Positions 11,864 through 25,600 of a DNA stretch of 64,000 bases are shown here, in pieces. A model generated the notes under the pieces. That model was not told where the DNA came from. It did no database searches and saw only the letters and a list, made by a program, of their open reading frames with translations. The stretch is from Epiperipatus broadwayi (Eukaryota > Onychophora > Udeonychophora > Euonychophora > Peripatidae). Within the stretch, counting starts at the first letter, position 1, and every line of letters begins with the position of its first letter. The translations under genes and the position numbers were made by a program. The stretch is from contig JAQFVV010012489.1 of NCBI GenBank assembly GCA_028023455.1, positions 1,522,381 through 1,586,380 on the forward strand, given 5' to 3'.

Positions 11864-12407
11864 AGTTTATTTCTTCTGATTTTAATAATCCTGTAAACAA
11901 ACAACCAAATAAAAAAAATCATCCAATTAAAATACTACTGCTACCCCAACCATTTTAGAGTAAAAAATCTCATATGACTTCTAAGAAAAATTAAATGTAC
12001 AGTTGCAATCAAAGAGTGCCTCCTTTTCCACCTTTCTAGAAGCAACTGAAAAAATATATTTAAAATAATATTTAGTTAATTGCAATTGCTGAAAAGTTTT
12101 GCTCTTTACTATCTAGATGAGTCAAACAAAAACATCTATGTATCTATTGTATTGGGAAATAATGGATAGCTATCTCAATTAGCTATGGTTTGGTTACATT
12201 AAAAAAAATCACCTTAGTTAGAAATTTTTTAATTCTACCCAAAAATATGTATACACATGGAGTTAATCATTATGCACTAAGGATATAATCTTTTTATAAT
12301 TTGCTATAATGAACAAAATAAATATATGGGTAATACCTCAATTATTTAATTAAATATATAATAAGGAAAATTTTGCTACATTATGAACATTTAAAAAGAT
12401 TTTTGCC
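11561..12407 (+). repeat. PLE 3' tail, duplicated in inverted form at 50.1-56.1 kb
   Basis: Positions 11561-11790 match the reverse complement of 55866-56140. Positions about 11858-12407 match the reverse complement of about 50078-50623. Shared blocks include CTGGCTAGTTTAGCTCTATG (11710 region), CCTGTAAACAAACAACC (11890 region) and GAAAAGTTTTGCTCTTTACT (12090 region). Here the two halves are contiguous across (TA)n tracts; at the other locus a 5.2-kb insertion separates them. This is best read as the 3' untranslated tail of the PLE, with the other locus being a 5'-truncated copy. A segmental duplication is the alternative. Confidence 0.85.
11779..11857. repeat. (TA)n tracts
   Basis: Two TA runs (11779-11815 and 11833-11857) separated by AATATATTACTATTATAA. 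They lie inside the duplicated PLE tail. The corresponding place at the other locus is where the LTR element sits. Confidence 0.95.
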
Positions 12408-14099
<1,692 letters not shown>

Positions 14100-14100
<1 letters not shown>

Positions 14101-15080
14101 ATTTATTTCTTATTTGTTTACTAACAGTTTTGCTAACCAAAATATCCCGGCTTAGCCTCCAACTGTAATGGCTTGTTTATTTATTTAACCACCACCATTA
14201 CAATACAAGCAGAGAGCTAATATAGATACAAATTTAACTTCATATCTATACCCTTGACCGAACCTCAAGGCAATACGTACATATTATCTTGGTGTTATTT
14301 TTCCCAGCCAAGAACTCTCGGCTGCTGAACAGAGCAAACTATTTCAAAGAAATTTAATGAATGTCCAGCGCTTGCTATTTATTTTTTAGAATTGGGAATT
14401 CGCACAAACAAGCAGCACATGAATACCTTAAACAAATCAGCATGCCCCTTTAATCACTAATTACAGTTTCCCCCCTGTCGTAGCTTGGTGATAGGAGAAT
14501 AAAGCAAGGATATGAAATTTAATGATAAATATGTTTAATAATAATACTCACACTTTATATAAAAAAATACATTATAATAATAATAATAAAACACACACTT
14601 ATAAAATACATGGCTATAATAAAACATATGAAAACAGATCAAATATTAAAGTTCTTAAAGTCCTGTTGATAGAGTTCTATTTTATCAAATTATTAATTGT
14701 GTATTTAGTTATGAGTAGTAAACAGATTAAAATGCATGCATGCTTTTACCTAGGCTTTGTTGTAATTGTCCCATGGGTATTTCTTCCGAGCGCTCTTGAT
14801 TAACTTCCTCAGTTTGTGGGGTTATTTCTCGTTCCAGTTTTGCTTGTTGATTCTTTAGGTTGAGTTTCAGTTGACAGCTACAGAAGTGGCGGTCCCTCTA
14901 GCAGGTCAGGCAAAGATCTTACATTGTGAGTCAGTGATGAGACAGATTGAATACGAATCCACATCCCTTTAACACCACTAGCCACGCACTTCTTTCATTT
15001 TTTTGAGCTGTTGCTTCCTCAAAATCTCTGCTAGTAATCCTAGATAATAAGTAATTCTCTTACTGTCTTTCTTTTGTTCA
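14100..15080. other. Less AT-rich, apparently unique region
   Basis: Compared with its flanks this kilobase has more G and C, fewer homopolymers and several CpGs (for example around 14270, 14320, 14350 and 14790). It contains a near-palindrome at 14305-14324 (CAGCCAAGA/TCTCGGCTG) and 'GTGGCGGTCCCTCTAG' near 14885. I see no long open frame apart from 14522-14803, whose first half is Asn/Lys/Thr-rich and unconvincing. It could be a conserved non-coding element, an untranslated exon or a decayed mobile element; the sequence alone does not decide. Confidence 0.35.
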
Positions 15081-15573
15081 TTGTTTTGTAAAATTTTAAT
15101 TAAGATTTAGATTTCCAACCAATTCTTATCATCAAGTTTCTTTATTTAATTAGTGGCTGGAATGAAGGTTTTAATTAATTTAGCTATAATTATAAGCTTT
15201 TCCTTGTTATACATTTTCTTTGTCTGAGGAATTTAATTAGTCCAACAGACTTTAACACCTACAGCCATATTGTTTTTATATTACATATTACATTTAATTT
15301 TTATTTAAAGTTTACAATTCATTTTTTCACATTTATGTTTTACACTTTATTTTAATTTAACACAATAGTTTTTTAAAAGAGAGAAAAGACGCATTTCTTT
15401 ATGCATCCCCTTCCCCTTCTCTTACTATTACAAAATCCAAAGTAATTTAGACATTTGAATTTCAACTTTCTCTTTTCCTTCTTTTTTTTTTTTAAAAATT
15501 TAGTAGCTAATCCATTTCACTTTTATTACTTTCTAGTAGCTAATTTATCTAATTTTATTAATAAATATATACG
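15080..15573. other. AT-rich DNA, no gene recognised
   Basis: T-rich on the plus strand, stop-dense. Nothing recognisable. Confidence 0.5.
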
Positions 15574-15602
15574 TGTGACGACGACTTTACGTGGCCGTCA
15601 CA
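15574..15602. repeat. CpG-rich short hairpin, LTR-end-like
   Basis: The 29-bp segment begins TGTGACG and ends CGTCACA, an inverted repeat with five CpGs in otherwise CpG-poor DNA. LTRs of Ty3/Gypsy elements commonly start TGTxACG with a similar hairpin, and 22611 has a comparable GTGCCC/GGGTCAC arrangement. A (TATA)(GATA)n tract follows directly, and no matching LTR end was found. Confidence 0.35.
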
Positions 15603-15612
15603 ATATATATAT

Positions 15613-15689
<77 letters not shown>

Positions 15690-15691
15690 AA
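15603..15691. repeat. (TAGA)n and (GA)n microsatellite
   Basis: TATATATATA passes into about fifteen TAGA units (one interrupted near 15655) and then a short GA run. Confidence 0.95.
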
Positions 15692-17801
15692 GATGGAAAG
15701 ATGCACATTCATATCAACTTAAAACGTCCCATTTTAAGTCAGGATTTATCATAGCAATTATCATCAATACCTATCTATTACTTTGATAGATAAGCAATTA
15801 TTCTCTATAGGCAATCTTTACATAATGTTTATTTCTTTTAAATGGTGGTCATTTTTAATAGTACTGACATAATACAGTTCTGACATAAAAATATATTTCC
15901 TGGATACAGTAGTAGAGTGGCATATTTGGAGTTCAAGATTCATGTATTATGGTTCCAACTATCACATCTACTGCAAAAATTGCTTATGATTTTCTGAGCA
16001 ATAAACCACTTGATTGCTTTTATAAGATAAAATAGAAAGATGTAAGCCAAACCAAAAAATATAAAATTTATTTATAAAGTATTTTTTAATTTTTTTTTTA
16101 CTAATATATAATAATAATAAATAGCATAATTAATAAATTAAAAAATCTGTCATTAGCTAAAATATAAATTTCTTAACTAATTTTTATTTAATAAAACTTA
16201 GAACAGTTGAGTCATTTTATGCTTTTTATTACAAATATAAACAATTTAACAAAAAATAATTTTAATCATTACATTAATTAAAAACATATTGATCACATAT
16301 AATAAATGCCTGCATTAAAAATAAACGAACAATATGTACTGTACATTCCATTTATTAGTCTAATTTTTATTTAAATGGGCTGGATTTTTATAATAATTAA
16401 ATGGCAGTCTATATTAGCTAGATAACAATACATTTCAGTTTGTAACAAAAAAAATAAAAGTTGTACTCTTTTGGTGTTTACAAAAAATAAAAAAAACAAC
16501 TACAAAACACTCATTATATAATTCAAAAAGTACACTTTAAATGAATTAAAATATATATTATATCAATTTTCTTTAACGTAACATGATTCAGTGGAATGTC
16601 AAAAATTACCAATAAAAAGCACAGTAACTACAATATATTTATTAATAAATAGTTTATATGCTATATTAATGTATGGTGTTTTTTATTAATAAAATTCTAC
16701 TAAAATATTTATTCACTTATTATCTTTTTTTTTTTTCCAATTCTACCATGTATTTTTAGTGAATATTCAAAATTTGTCATCTTTTGAATGTATGGTAATA
16801 TTTTTTTTACCATAACAAATTTTATAATGTTTATTTTTTAAATATGAGATTTTAGATTTATAATAAACTTTAAGAAATCAATTTTTTGTATGAGATGAAG
16901 ATATATATTCCATATTTCATAATATTTGTAAATAAGTCATTATTTTACAACAAACTATTTATATCTAGCCATTTATCATTTATATCTAGGATTGGATGAT
17001 GTCCTAAGTTTTTTATTAAATATTAATCCTGAGAGATTTATAAAATGTCTTATGTTTTACAATTTAGATAATTATAAAAAATAATTGCAAATTATAGCTT
17101 GAATATCAAAGTAAAAATATCAAAAAATAAAAAACAACAAACAAAATCTCACTTTAAAATTGGAAATGTTTAATACGCTGGTTTACAAATAATAATCAAG
17201 CATTTTTGATTTTCTAAACTTGATATTCTACATTTAATATTTGACTATCTTGAAATACTTCTGAATAACTTAAATTATTAACCTGGAATGTTTTGGTTTC
17301 AATTTAAAATACTAACTTCGATATAATTATCTATTTCCCAAGAGTATTTGCATCATTGATATTTGAAAATTAGAACTGTTTGACTATAACAACAATATTA
17401 AATTCATAAAATTTAGCATGTTAATGTTTTAATCCATCCAGGGAAACAAAAAATTTAAATCTCCATCCACCAAAATACTCAAAATTACACAACAGTAAAC
17501 TACAACATATCAACTCATCTATTTTAGGATTAGTAAACCATTTTTTTTTTCAAAAGGCGTATTTTAATTACACAAACAATAAAATAATCTAACATTATAT
17601 TTACAGAATATCATCATTATCAGGGATCTTTTCACATAATTTTATTAAATTGACTATTCAATAAGTAAATGGTCATTATTGACTACAGACAATATTTTTA
17701 AAACAATAATTGAAAAATTGACAATTAAATAATTACAAATTATAATAAAATCACTATTTGACTGCTACTGCTACTATTATTCCTCCTCTTCTCCATTTGG
17801 T
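15692..17801. other. Very AT-rich DNA, no gene recognised
   Basis: This is one of the most AT-rich parts of the window, with no long open frame. A block at 15905-15990 (CAGTAGTAGAGTGG, then GGTTCCAAC) vaguely resembles the SINE heads at 5495, too weakly to call. Confidence 0.5.
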
Positions 17802-17841
17802 TTACAAGAACCAGAATATATTTATATTCTGGTTCTTGTAA
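17802..17841. repeat. Perfect 19-bp hairpin
   Basis: TTACAAGAACCAGAATATA at 17802-17820 is exactly reverse-complemented at 17823-17841, with a 2-bp centre. It could be a decayed foldback element or a structured site; no T-run follows that would make it a bacterial-type terminator, and none is expected here. Confidence 0.9.
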
Positions 17842-18371
17842 AATAAATATGATTATTGATTTATATTCTTTCCTTGAAATCTTATTATTTACTAAACATT
17901 AAGCATATATTTATGTCTAAGGGTACGATCAGTACTTTCAAAACTGTCAATTGCATATACTAAGTGTATATAAAATAATTATAGTTTATAATTTGTATTC
18001 ACAATAATATATATGTGATATTTTATATTAGGGTATAACTACAATAGCACTTGTAGAATTATATCAATTATTTTCCTGAAAGCAAGTGAACTTTAAAATT
18101 GTATTTTAGACTTATTATTGATCTAAATATTTCATGCATTAATACAATACAAGATAGAAGTCACATTGTAAAAATGTTAGGAAATGATCATAATTATATA
18201 CAATTATAAAGGCTTTTGGAAAACAGATCCAATGATTGCAAATGTTTAAAATCTCTGATCATATAGGCATAAAAAATTATTTACAGAAGTCATCAGCCAA
18301 AATTTGATTAAAATCTCATTCATCCTCTCATCAACTATTTCTATGTAGAATTCTTCAAAGTTTATATTAAT

Positions 18372-18386
18372 TCCATCTTATCATTT

Positions 18387-18429
<43 letters not shown>

Positions 18430-18437
18430 GATAAGAT

Positions 18438-18440
<3 letters not shown>
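18372..18440. repeat. Hairpin with (TA)n loop
   Basis: TCCATCTTATCATTTA (18372-18387) is perfectly reverse-complemented at 18425-18440. The space between is almost pure TA, and another (TA)n runs 18441-18470. This looks like a TA-rich palindrome that has expanded at its centre. Confidence 0.85.
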
Positions 18441-18470
<30 letters not shown>

Positions 18471-18473
<3 letters not shown>

Positions 18474-19060
18474 ATACAAAGATTTTTATGGGTTATAGAT
18501 ATAAATAATGTATGTTCATATTTGTCCATGCATAAATTTTATTATAAGTATACAAACATTTTGGCTTGATCATACAAGCAATTGAATGAGAATGAATAGA
18601 ATACTATGTAGAAGTGCTGTAAACATTGATTTATAACAATGTTAAAATTCAACTAATAGAAAAAGCAAGTACATAAAATTGAAAGAAAAAGTCAGAAACT
18701 ATTTAGATTATATGTTATTTTTAAAAAATTCTTCCAAATAAGAAAAAGTTGTGTGTAACATCACATTTCTTGATACAATGTCTTTTAAATATCTTAATGG
18801 TTTTTCTGATCTTTTACATCTGGATAGAATTCTGGTTTTAGAGAAATCAATATTGTAATCTGAATCTATAGCACGGGATATGAGTGCTGATAATGGGCAT
18901 TACAATACCACATTAGCATTAATACTTATGCAATGATTGTTTATACCCATATTAGAAGATTTGCAAATGCCACTAAATTCATGAGCCTGAAAAGAGATTG
19001 AGTACTTAGATATTAACATAATATTATCAATTTTTTGGTTATTAGTGTATGCTGTTTTTA
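18471..19060. other. AT-rich DNA upstream of the PLE relic
   Basis: This may contain the decayed N-terminal part of the PLE at 19060-20460, but no motif can be assigned. No host gene. Confidence 0.4.
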
Positions 19061-20460
19061 TATTTTAAGGTTTTAAAATATGCCCAATACTATCTATAGT
19101 TCCATTTATATAAGGAATGCAGATTCAAATAATTGTTATTTTTTCTATACATTTTGTATCTTTTTTTTTCATAGGTCATAGCATCAGCTGGGAGACAAAC
19201 CCACAACAACCATCTGCAAACAACTGCTTGCTTGCAAGGTGGCTGCACTGACCTCCTGGCTAACAATGCTTGACTACATTTTGTTTTTTTATTAAAATAG
19301 ATTTCAAAGTTAATACAAGTGATGTTTTTGTCAGCTTCAATATTATTTCTTTATTTACAAATAATCCACTTGATGAGCATTAAAGGTTACTTCTCAATGT
19401 TGCAATTTATCAACCATATTATTGACTTAGCTAATCATTTGCTTTTAAACATGTAATTTGGATACAATGGGGAGCATTATGCAGATTTTTATTATAAGCA
19501 AAATTTTGAATGGACTCACTTATCTCTTGGGTACTAGCTGGAGTACATAAAAATTTCTGTTTAGCTCAGATATATAGATGATGCATTAGTGTCTGGCAAT
19601 ATGGTAAAGATAAATTATATGATTTATTCTCACACATATACAATTACATCCTCATACTAAGTTTACAATAGAAGCAGAGATTCATGGGAAACTTTCATTC
19701 CTTGATGCAATAGAATAATCTTTTATCTATTCTATTTTCTGGAAAACTACATACATAACCAGATACCTACAATTTTCAACCTACCATCATCCAACTCAGA
19801 TCTTTTTTATAGCCAAAACTCCTTTCACAAAAGTAGTTAACTTTTTTAATAAATTATATCTAGAATAGAAAGTACAGTATGTCATATAAGTAATGTCATA
19901 TTGGCTAAAAGTTATAAAAATGGAATTATACACCAAGTCTTAATTCAATCCTGAAACAATCATAATAAAAAACAAAGAAAAGAGAAAAAAATTCTTTATA
20001 TAAAAGAAATTGCAGACAGTATTGGACATATTCTAAAATGCTATAATATAAAAACAGCTAGTGCTATTACTAAAAAAAATTGGTAATATTCTGTTCTTTC
20101 TCTTGAGACATATGGAGTTTATAAAATTTCATGGGGAGTTTGTGAGTTTTTTATGTGGTATGAGCAATCATCACATTAGTGCTTGAAGAGATGAATATGT
20201 AAATACAATTAAACAGAACTTCATCACTAATAGTTTCACTAAATATTATGAATCTGGTGCATAATATTGATTTTTCTAATATCAGGATTTTATGCAGAAG
20301 TGACACTTTCCACCAAAATAAGATCAGAGTAATCATTGAAAACCTTAAAAAACTAAATTGTACTAAGAAACATTAGAATACATGTAAATTACGTTATATT
20401 TGGAAGAATTTTTTAAAATCCAATATTAATATGAACAGTTTCTGATTATTCCCCTAATAT
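19060..20460 (+). mobile_element. Penelope-like element relic, reverse transcriptase and GIY-YIG region
   Basis: On the plus strand the RT core can be followed in shifting frames. After the SINE comes a decayed motif A region (about 19310-19350). Next is YNGEHYAD near 19462 and VLAGVHKNF near 19535-19560, which match the '(F/Y)NGxxYxQ' and 'SPxLAxxYM' segments. The catalytic block RYIDDALVSG lies at 19575-19605. Then come FTIEAEIHGKLSFLDAI near 19662-19710 and TRYLQFSTYHHP near 19760-19795, both characteristic of Penelope RT. Further down, EIADSIGHILK (20005) and HNIDFSNIRIL (about 20260) match the linker and the GIY-YIG domain. Stops show it is inactive. It is cut by a minus-strand SINE at 19161-19274. 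Confidence 0.8.
19161..19274 (-). repeat. tRNA-derived SINE inserted in the PLE relic
   Basis: On the minus strand it starts GTCAAGCATTGTTAGCC and carries an A-box-like region, a B-box-like GGTTTGTCTCCC, and an A-rich tail (the T run at 19161-19169). A perfect 10-bp target duplication, TACATTTTGT, flanks it at 19148-19157 and 19275-19284, which is the signature of LINE-driven insertion. Same family as 35262, 48584 and 58811. Confidence 0.9.
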
Positions 20461-20661
20461 TGCATTCCCACCTTTATATTATAAAAATTTTCTGTATCTA
20501 TTTTCTATTAGGAGAACTTTCAATCTTGTTATACATCAATGCTTATGATACCTTTATAACTATTTTTTTAAATATTCATTAGTCTGTTGACAGCCATTAA
20601 GACTCAATAGAAATGTCACTATGTTAGTACTATATATATCATACATTGATAAACCTGAATA

Positions 20662-20666
<5 letters not shown>
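20460..20666. other. AT-rich spacer
   Basis: Possibly the 3' tail of the PLE relic. No recognisable similarity to the PLE tail at 11561-12407 was seen. Confidence 0.4.

Positions 20667-20745
<79 letters not shown>
20667..20745. repeat. (TA)n microsatellite, about 79 bp
   Basis: Pure TA repeat. Overlapping Ile-Tyr open frames at 20646-20934 are artefacts of it. Confidence 0.98.
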
Positions 20746-20751
<6 letters not shown>

Positions 20752-22515
20752 TTCTACAAAATGCTGGAATCAAAGGTCACTCTGGTAGACACCATATTAC
20801 CTATGAATTTTCCACAAAGCATGAATCCTCTTATAGACCACATAATAATTAATTATAAATGCCAAAATGTTAGATTATTAAGTAACTTACATTTTATCTT
20901 AGATTTTATTTTTATTTTAAAATGTAAAATTTAAGTTTTTCTTACAATTTTTAAAATCTCATATCAGGTTGTAAAATGTCTATATCACCGGATTCAAAAT
21001 TAAAATGCATTTAGAAAGAAAAATGATAATAATAATATGCTTTCCACTCTATAAACATTTTATATAATTCTCTTAGCTTTGTCAGTAAAGATTTATATTT
21101 TAAGTAAGCAGAAATGTGAATACATAATAATGAAGTATTTAAATACTTAAATAACATATGGCTAGCAAATTAAGACATCTGTAAATATTTTAAAGTTTTT
21201 CAAGTGTAACTTTTTCATTTCTATTTTCTATAAACATTTCTAAAATTTTGTATCTTCTACAACTTTCAATAAGTACTAACATGGGATAATGCAGCAGGTA
21301 GGAAAGGTATATTATATACTACAGGTGCATTTGAAATAAAAGCAAATAAAAAAGTAGTTATCTTCTTATAATGCAGGTAAATAAATAATAAGTAAAACAG
21401 ATAAATAAATTCTATATGACCATTTGAAATGTACTCTTATAAAATAATGAATATAAAACTTTACTATATTAGATTCTCTGAGTAACTAATGTAATAATGG
21501 CAACGAAACAGAAACGTTTAGCAAAAAAAAGTATTCATTTACAGCATATGATAATCATTATACAATAAAATATTTATTTACAATAAGTATCTTTTTTTTT
21601 TAATTTAATAAATTAGACTACCAAAATATTAATAAACTTTACTTAATATTTCTTTACTTAAATAAAACATTCATAAAGAATTTACAATACAAGCAATTAC
21701 CACACCAAAAAGTTGTCACTTTTACCTAATCCGGTCTTTATTTAAATATTATACATGCAATGAAAAATAATACATCTATATACCTATATTTATGCCACTA
21801 GTAAGATATACACTTTATACAGAGAAATTAGGTTTGAAAATCAGTGTGGAATGCTTTTTATAGATTTAAAGATAGCAAAAATATTATGCAAAATAATAAT
21901 TCGAATATGATATTACTAACACCGATGAGAAAATAAATATGCCTGATGCTCACAATATATTTTAAATTTTAGTTGTAGAAAGCTAGTAATATATTATAAA
22001 GATAGAGATGCATTCAGATATTATAACATACCAAAATACACATTAATGTTGAAATTCCAGGCAAAGTGGATAATAAAAAATATGAATATGCACACTTGAC
22101 CTGGTAATGCTGAAAATGATAAAACTATACTCTCTCTTATTGAGGTCCTGACAATACAATATTATGAATAGGCATCCAGTAACTATATGCAGGCAGTATT
22201 GATAAATAAGCAAGTCATGTTCTCATTCATGGAGGGGCTGAATGCATACAAAAGTAATATACTACCCCAATAAAATTGCCCAAGTGGTTACCATTAACAG
22301 TACAATGCATAGATTTAATAATGATAATAAATAAAAAATAATAATTAAACATTTCACATGCACATACAAAGGTATACAATGAATTCATATGGTTTAACAT
22401 TCTCTGTACACTAATAAATCATAATTGCTTAAGTATTATAACATTCAATTTTATAAGCTATCTAAATTCCCCCATACACCAATGTTCATACTCTTTCATT
22501 CATAAACAATTACAT
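20746..22515. other. AT-rich DNA, no gene recognised
   Basis: Dense stops on both strands and no repeat shared with the rest of the window was noticed. Confidence 0.5.
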
Positions 22516-22580
22516 CATATATATATATATATATCCACAGATGGCGTTCTACCATAGATCGGATATATTTATATATATCA

Positions 22581-22610
<30 letters not shown>
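22516..22610. repeat. (TA)n tracts around a short non-TA island
   Basis: TA runs at about 22517-22534 and 22577-22610 flank a 30-bp island (CCACAGATGGCGTTCTACC...). The right tract abuts the candidate LTR start at 22611. Confidence 0.85.
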
Positions 22611-22611
<1 letters not shown>

Positions 22612-25600
22612 GTGCCCTTTTATATGGGTCACCATTTAAGTTTTGTGCTAATCTAGTAGAAAATTTTAAATTTAAGAAGTATTTTAAATGTGTGATGTTG
22701 ACTTTGCTTGTGGTAATGTTACCATAAGTTTAATTAGAGCAATCTATGAGTATTTGATATGTGAATTGTGTTGATATTGAGAAGATATTTAAAATGATGA
22801 TGATTATGATGTAATACTGCATTAATAAATTTAATAACAAATGTTTAAAGCTAAAGTATTTAAAAGACAAGTTAAAATTAGACAAAGATATTTATTTAAT
22901 TTAAAATATATGTTAAAAGTGAATAGAAATATTTTAAATTATAAGTACTTAAATTGAGATTAATATTTGATTTTAATCATATCAAATAATTATTTTAAAA
23001 TCTGATGTAATATCTTATTTATTTAAAAAATATTTATTTTAAAAAATGCAATTGTTAGTTTATTTTTAGACTATGAAGCGTTTCTTGTGTTATAAAAAAA
23101 AACAGATGTTAGTTAAATTTACACAAGCACGCGTGGAAGTTGTCTAATAAAGTTGCATAACTATTTTACAAAATTATGTTGTGAAATTTATAAATAATAC
23201 GTGAGTTATCACGAGATAAAAATAAAAGATATTAATGTAAAATATTAAATCTGATTTTTAAAAATATTGTCTTAAAAATATAACGTATTTAAAAAGATTT
23301 AATTTATTTTAAATGATCTTATAAAAGTTAAGATTTAAATCAAGTGAGAAAGAATATTTTAAAAAATGTTTGATAGATTTGAATAAACGATAAGATTATT
23401 TTAAAAAATGTAATAATATTAAATATTAAATAAGTCATTATTTTATTTTTAATAGTGAGTTGATAAATATGTAAATAAGCTAGAAAGTTTGATTGTTTAA
23501 ACGTACCAATCAGATAAGGAGTTTCTGGCAGTATATAAGCTGGATTCAATTGTTGAAGGGGGCTCTCTCTGTAATTAAATTTCTAAGTTAATCGTGCTAT
23601 TGAGAAAATAGCCAAGTAAATTTATAAACGCTCTTAAAATCAATTTTAAAATCATAAGAGTGTTATTGTATAATTTTATAAAAGTTTAAATAATGAATAT
23701 GCAGTAGATATTTTAATATTCCCTATTGGTCTTCTCAATATCGAAACTCAATTTACGTACAAATAATCATGGAAACCTCACATATCGGAGAAATATATCA
23801 GAAACTTTATGCTAGAGAAATAATAGACGCTGGATTAGTACATAAAACTACGAGATGGAGAAAAGTAGTATTTTGGACTATAAATAGTTTTAAAAGTTTA
23901 AATTACTATTGTCTATTATAAATAGATATTTAAAAGAAATATGAATACTTCTATAGAAAGAAAGTATTTTTGCAGATTTTAAAAGATTAAAATGTATATC
24001 TTAAGTAAAGATATAAGAAGTAGTAATTTTAATAAATACTTGCCTTGTTAAGTCTTTGTGCTTAAAAGACTAAATATTGACGATTTGAAAAGGCAAATAG
24101 ATTATAAATATGATTATTTAAAATCGTAATATAATAGAAGTACTATATTGAAGTAATCTAAACGCTGGACGTTATAGATGGAGAAATTAATTCTTACCTG
24201 AATATGTTAATTATAAATGCGCAAGTAATACATGGATGTCCAAATCAAGTCAAACTAAACCAAGCAAGCCAAGTTGATTAAAGTAATTTAATGAAAATAA
24301 TATATAAACTATAAATTAGTTTAAAAATAATAACTTTAAAAATAATATTTTATGAAGAACTGGATCCAGAAAGAACTTATAAACTATTTTTTTTTAATTT
24401 TATTTTGTTTTCTTATGGGAACTTATTATTTTTTAAAAAAGAACGTTATCATTTTTTATTATAAACTTTCAAGAAACACGTGATACAACGGAACAGGAAA
24501 TAGTGTTCTATTGACTTTATACGTAGGATATTTGTTAGAACTTTTATGGTAGAACAAAAGTCGTCACTGGAATACGTAATATAATCTTTTATTTTATTTA
24601 TTTAACATAAAATTTAAAATATTATTAAACTATTAAAAAGTAGGTTAGGTACATTTATTAAATAGTAACTTAAAAATAATATAATAATTAATTACATAAA
24701 TTTATTTTTATAATTAATATAACACGGAATATTCTAATGAATGTTTATGAGTGAAAATGTGAATGATTTTTATTTTATGAAGCTGCAAATTCCGAAGAAT
24801 GCTGGATAGCAGATTGGACATTATTATTATTATGGTAAAAATATTGTATAATGATTTTTAATGAATTTAATATGTTTTTCTTTAGATCAACTGAATATTA
24901 TGTTGTTGTAGAATGAATGGATAGATATTTTATGAAAACACATACATTATATTGGCAACGAACTTTATTAAAATATGCATAAGTTTTAATCTATAATATC
25001 AACATGATACAACATTACGTAAGAAGCTTAGAAATAATTATATGATTCTTTCATAAATAAATTTTGATATTTTATTATGTTATAGTATTAGAATTATATT
25101 TATTCTTTATTTAGGTAATTATTTTATTATTTGCAAGATAAGAATAGATTTGAAAAGACTCTATTTTTTTGTATTTTGTTTTATTAAATAAATTAAGTTA
25201 CGTTATGGGTAGAAGCTTATATTTGGATTGAAGTTTATTAAGTATAGACGATGTAGTATAGGTAATTTGGATGATGAATATTTTATTTAAAGTTGATGTT
25301 TGTTTTCCGGAAATTTTAGATAAAGTTTAGAATATGTTTTATAGATAGAAATTATTAGAAAGGATTAAAATAACACATAAAGTAAAGTAATGATTTTTTA
25401 CATAGAAAAGAATCATAGAATTTATCTAAGGTAATGCTTTATGAATTTGAAATTGATAAATGATTTAAATAATAGTATTTGAACAGTACAGATATGTAAT
25501 GCATATTTGATAAAACATATAACAGGAATTACATTAAGTAAAGTATAATTACAGTCAATTATTTGTTTTACATTACAAAGATACATTAATTTTATAAAGC

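Noticed and set aside
14522-14803. 93-codon open frame
   Set aside because: Its first half is low-complexity Asn/Lys/Thr/Tyr, and no domain or signal is recognisable.
20646-20934. Overlapping open frames with Ile-Tyr repeats (plus strand)
   Set aside because: Also produced by a (TA)n tract; the downstream parts are short and unrecognised.
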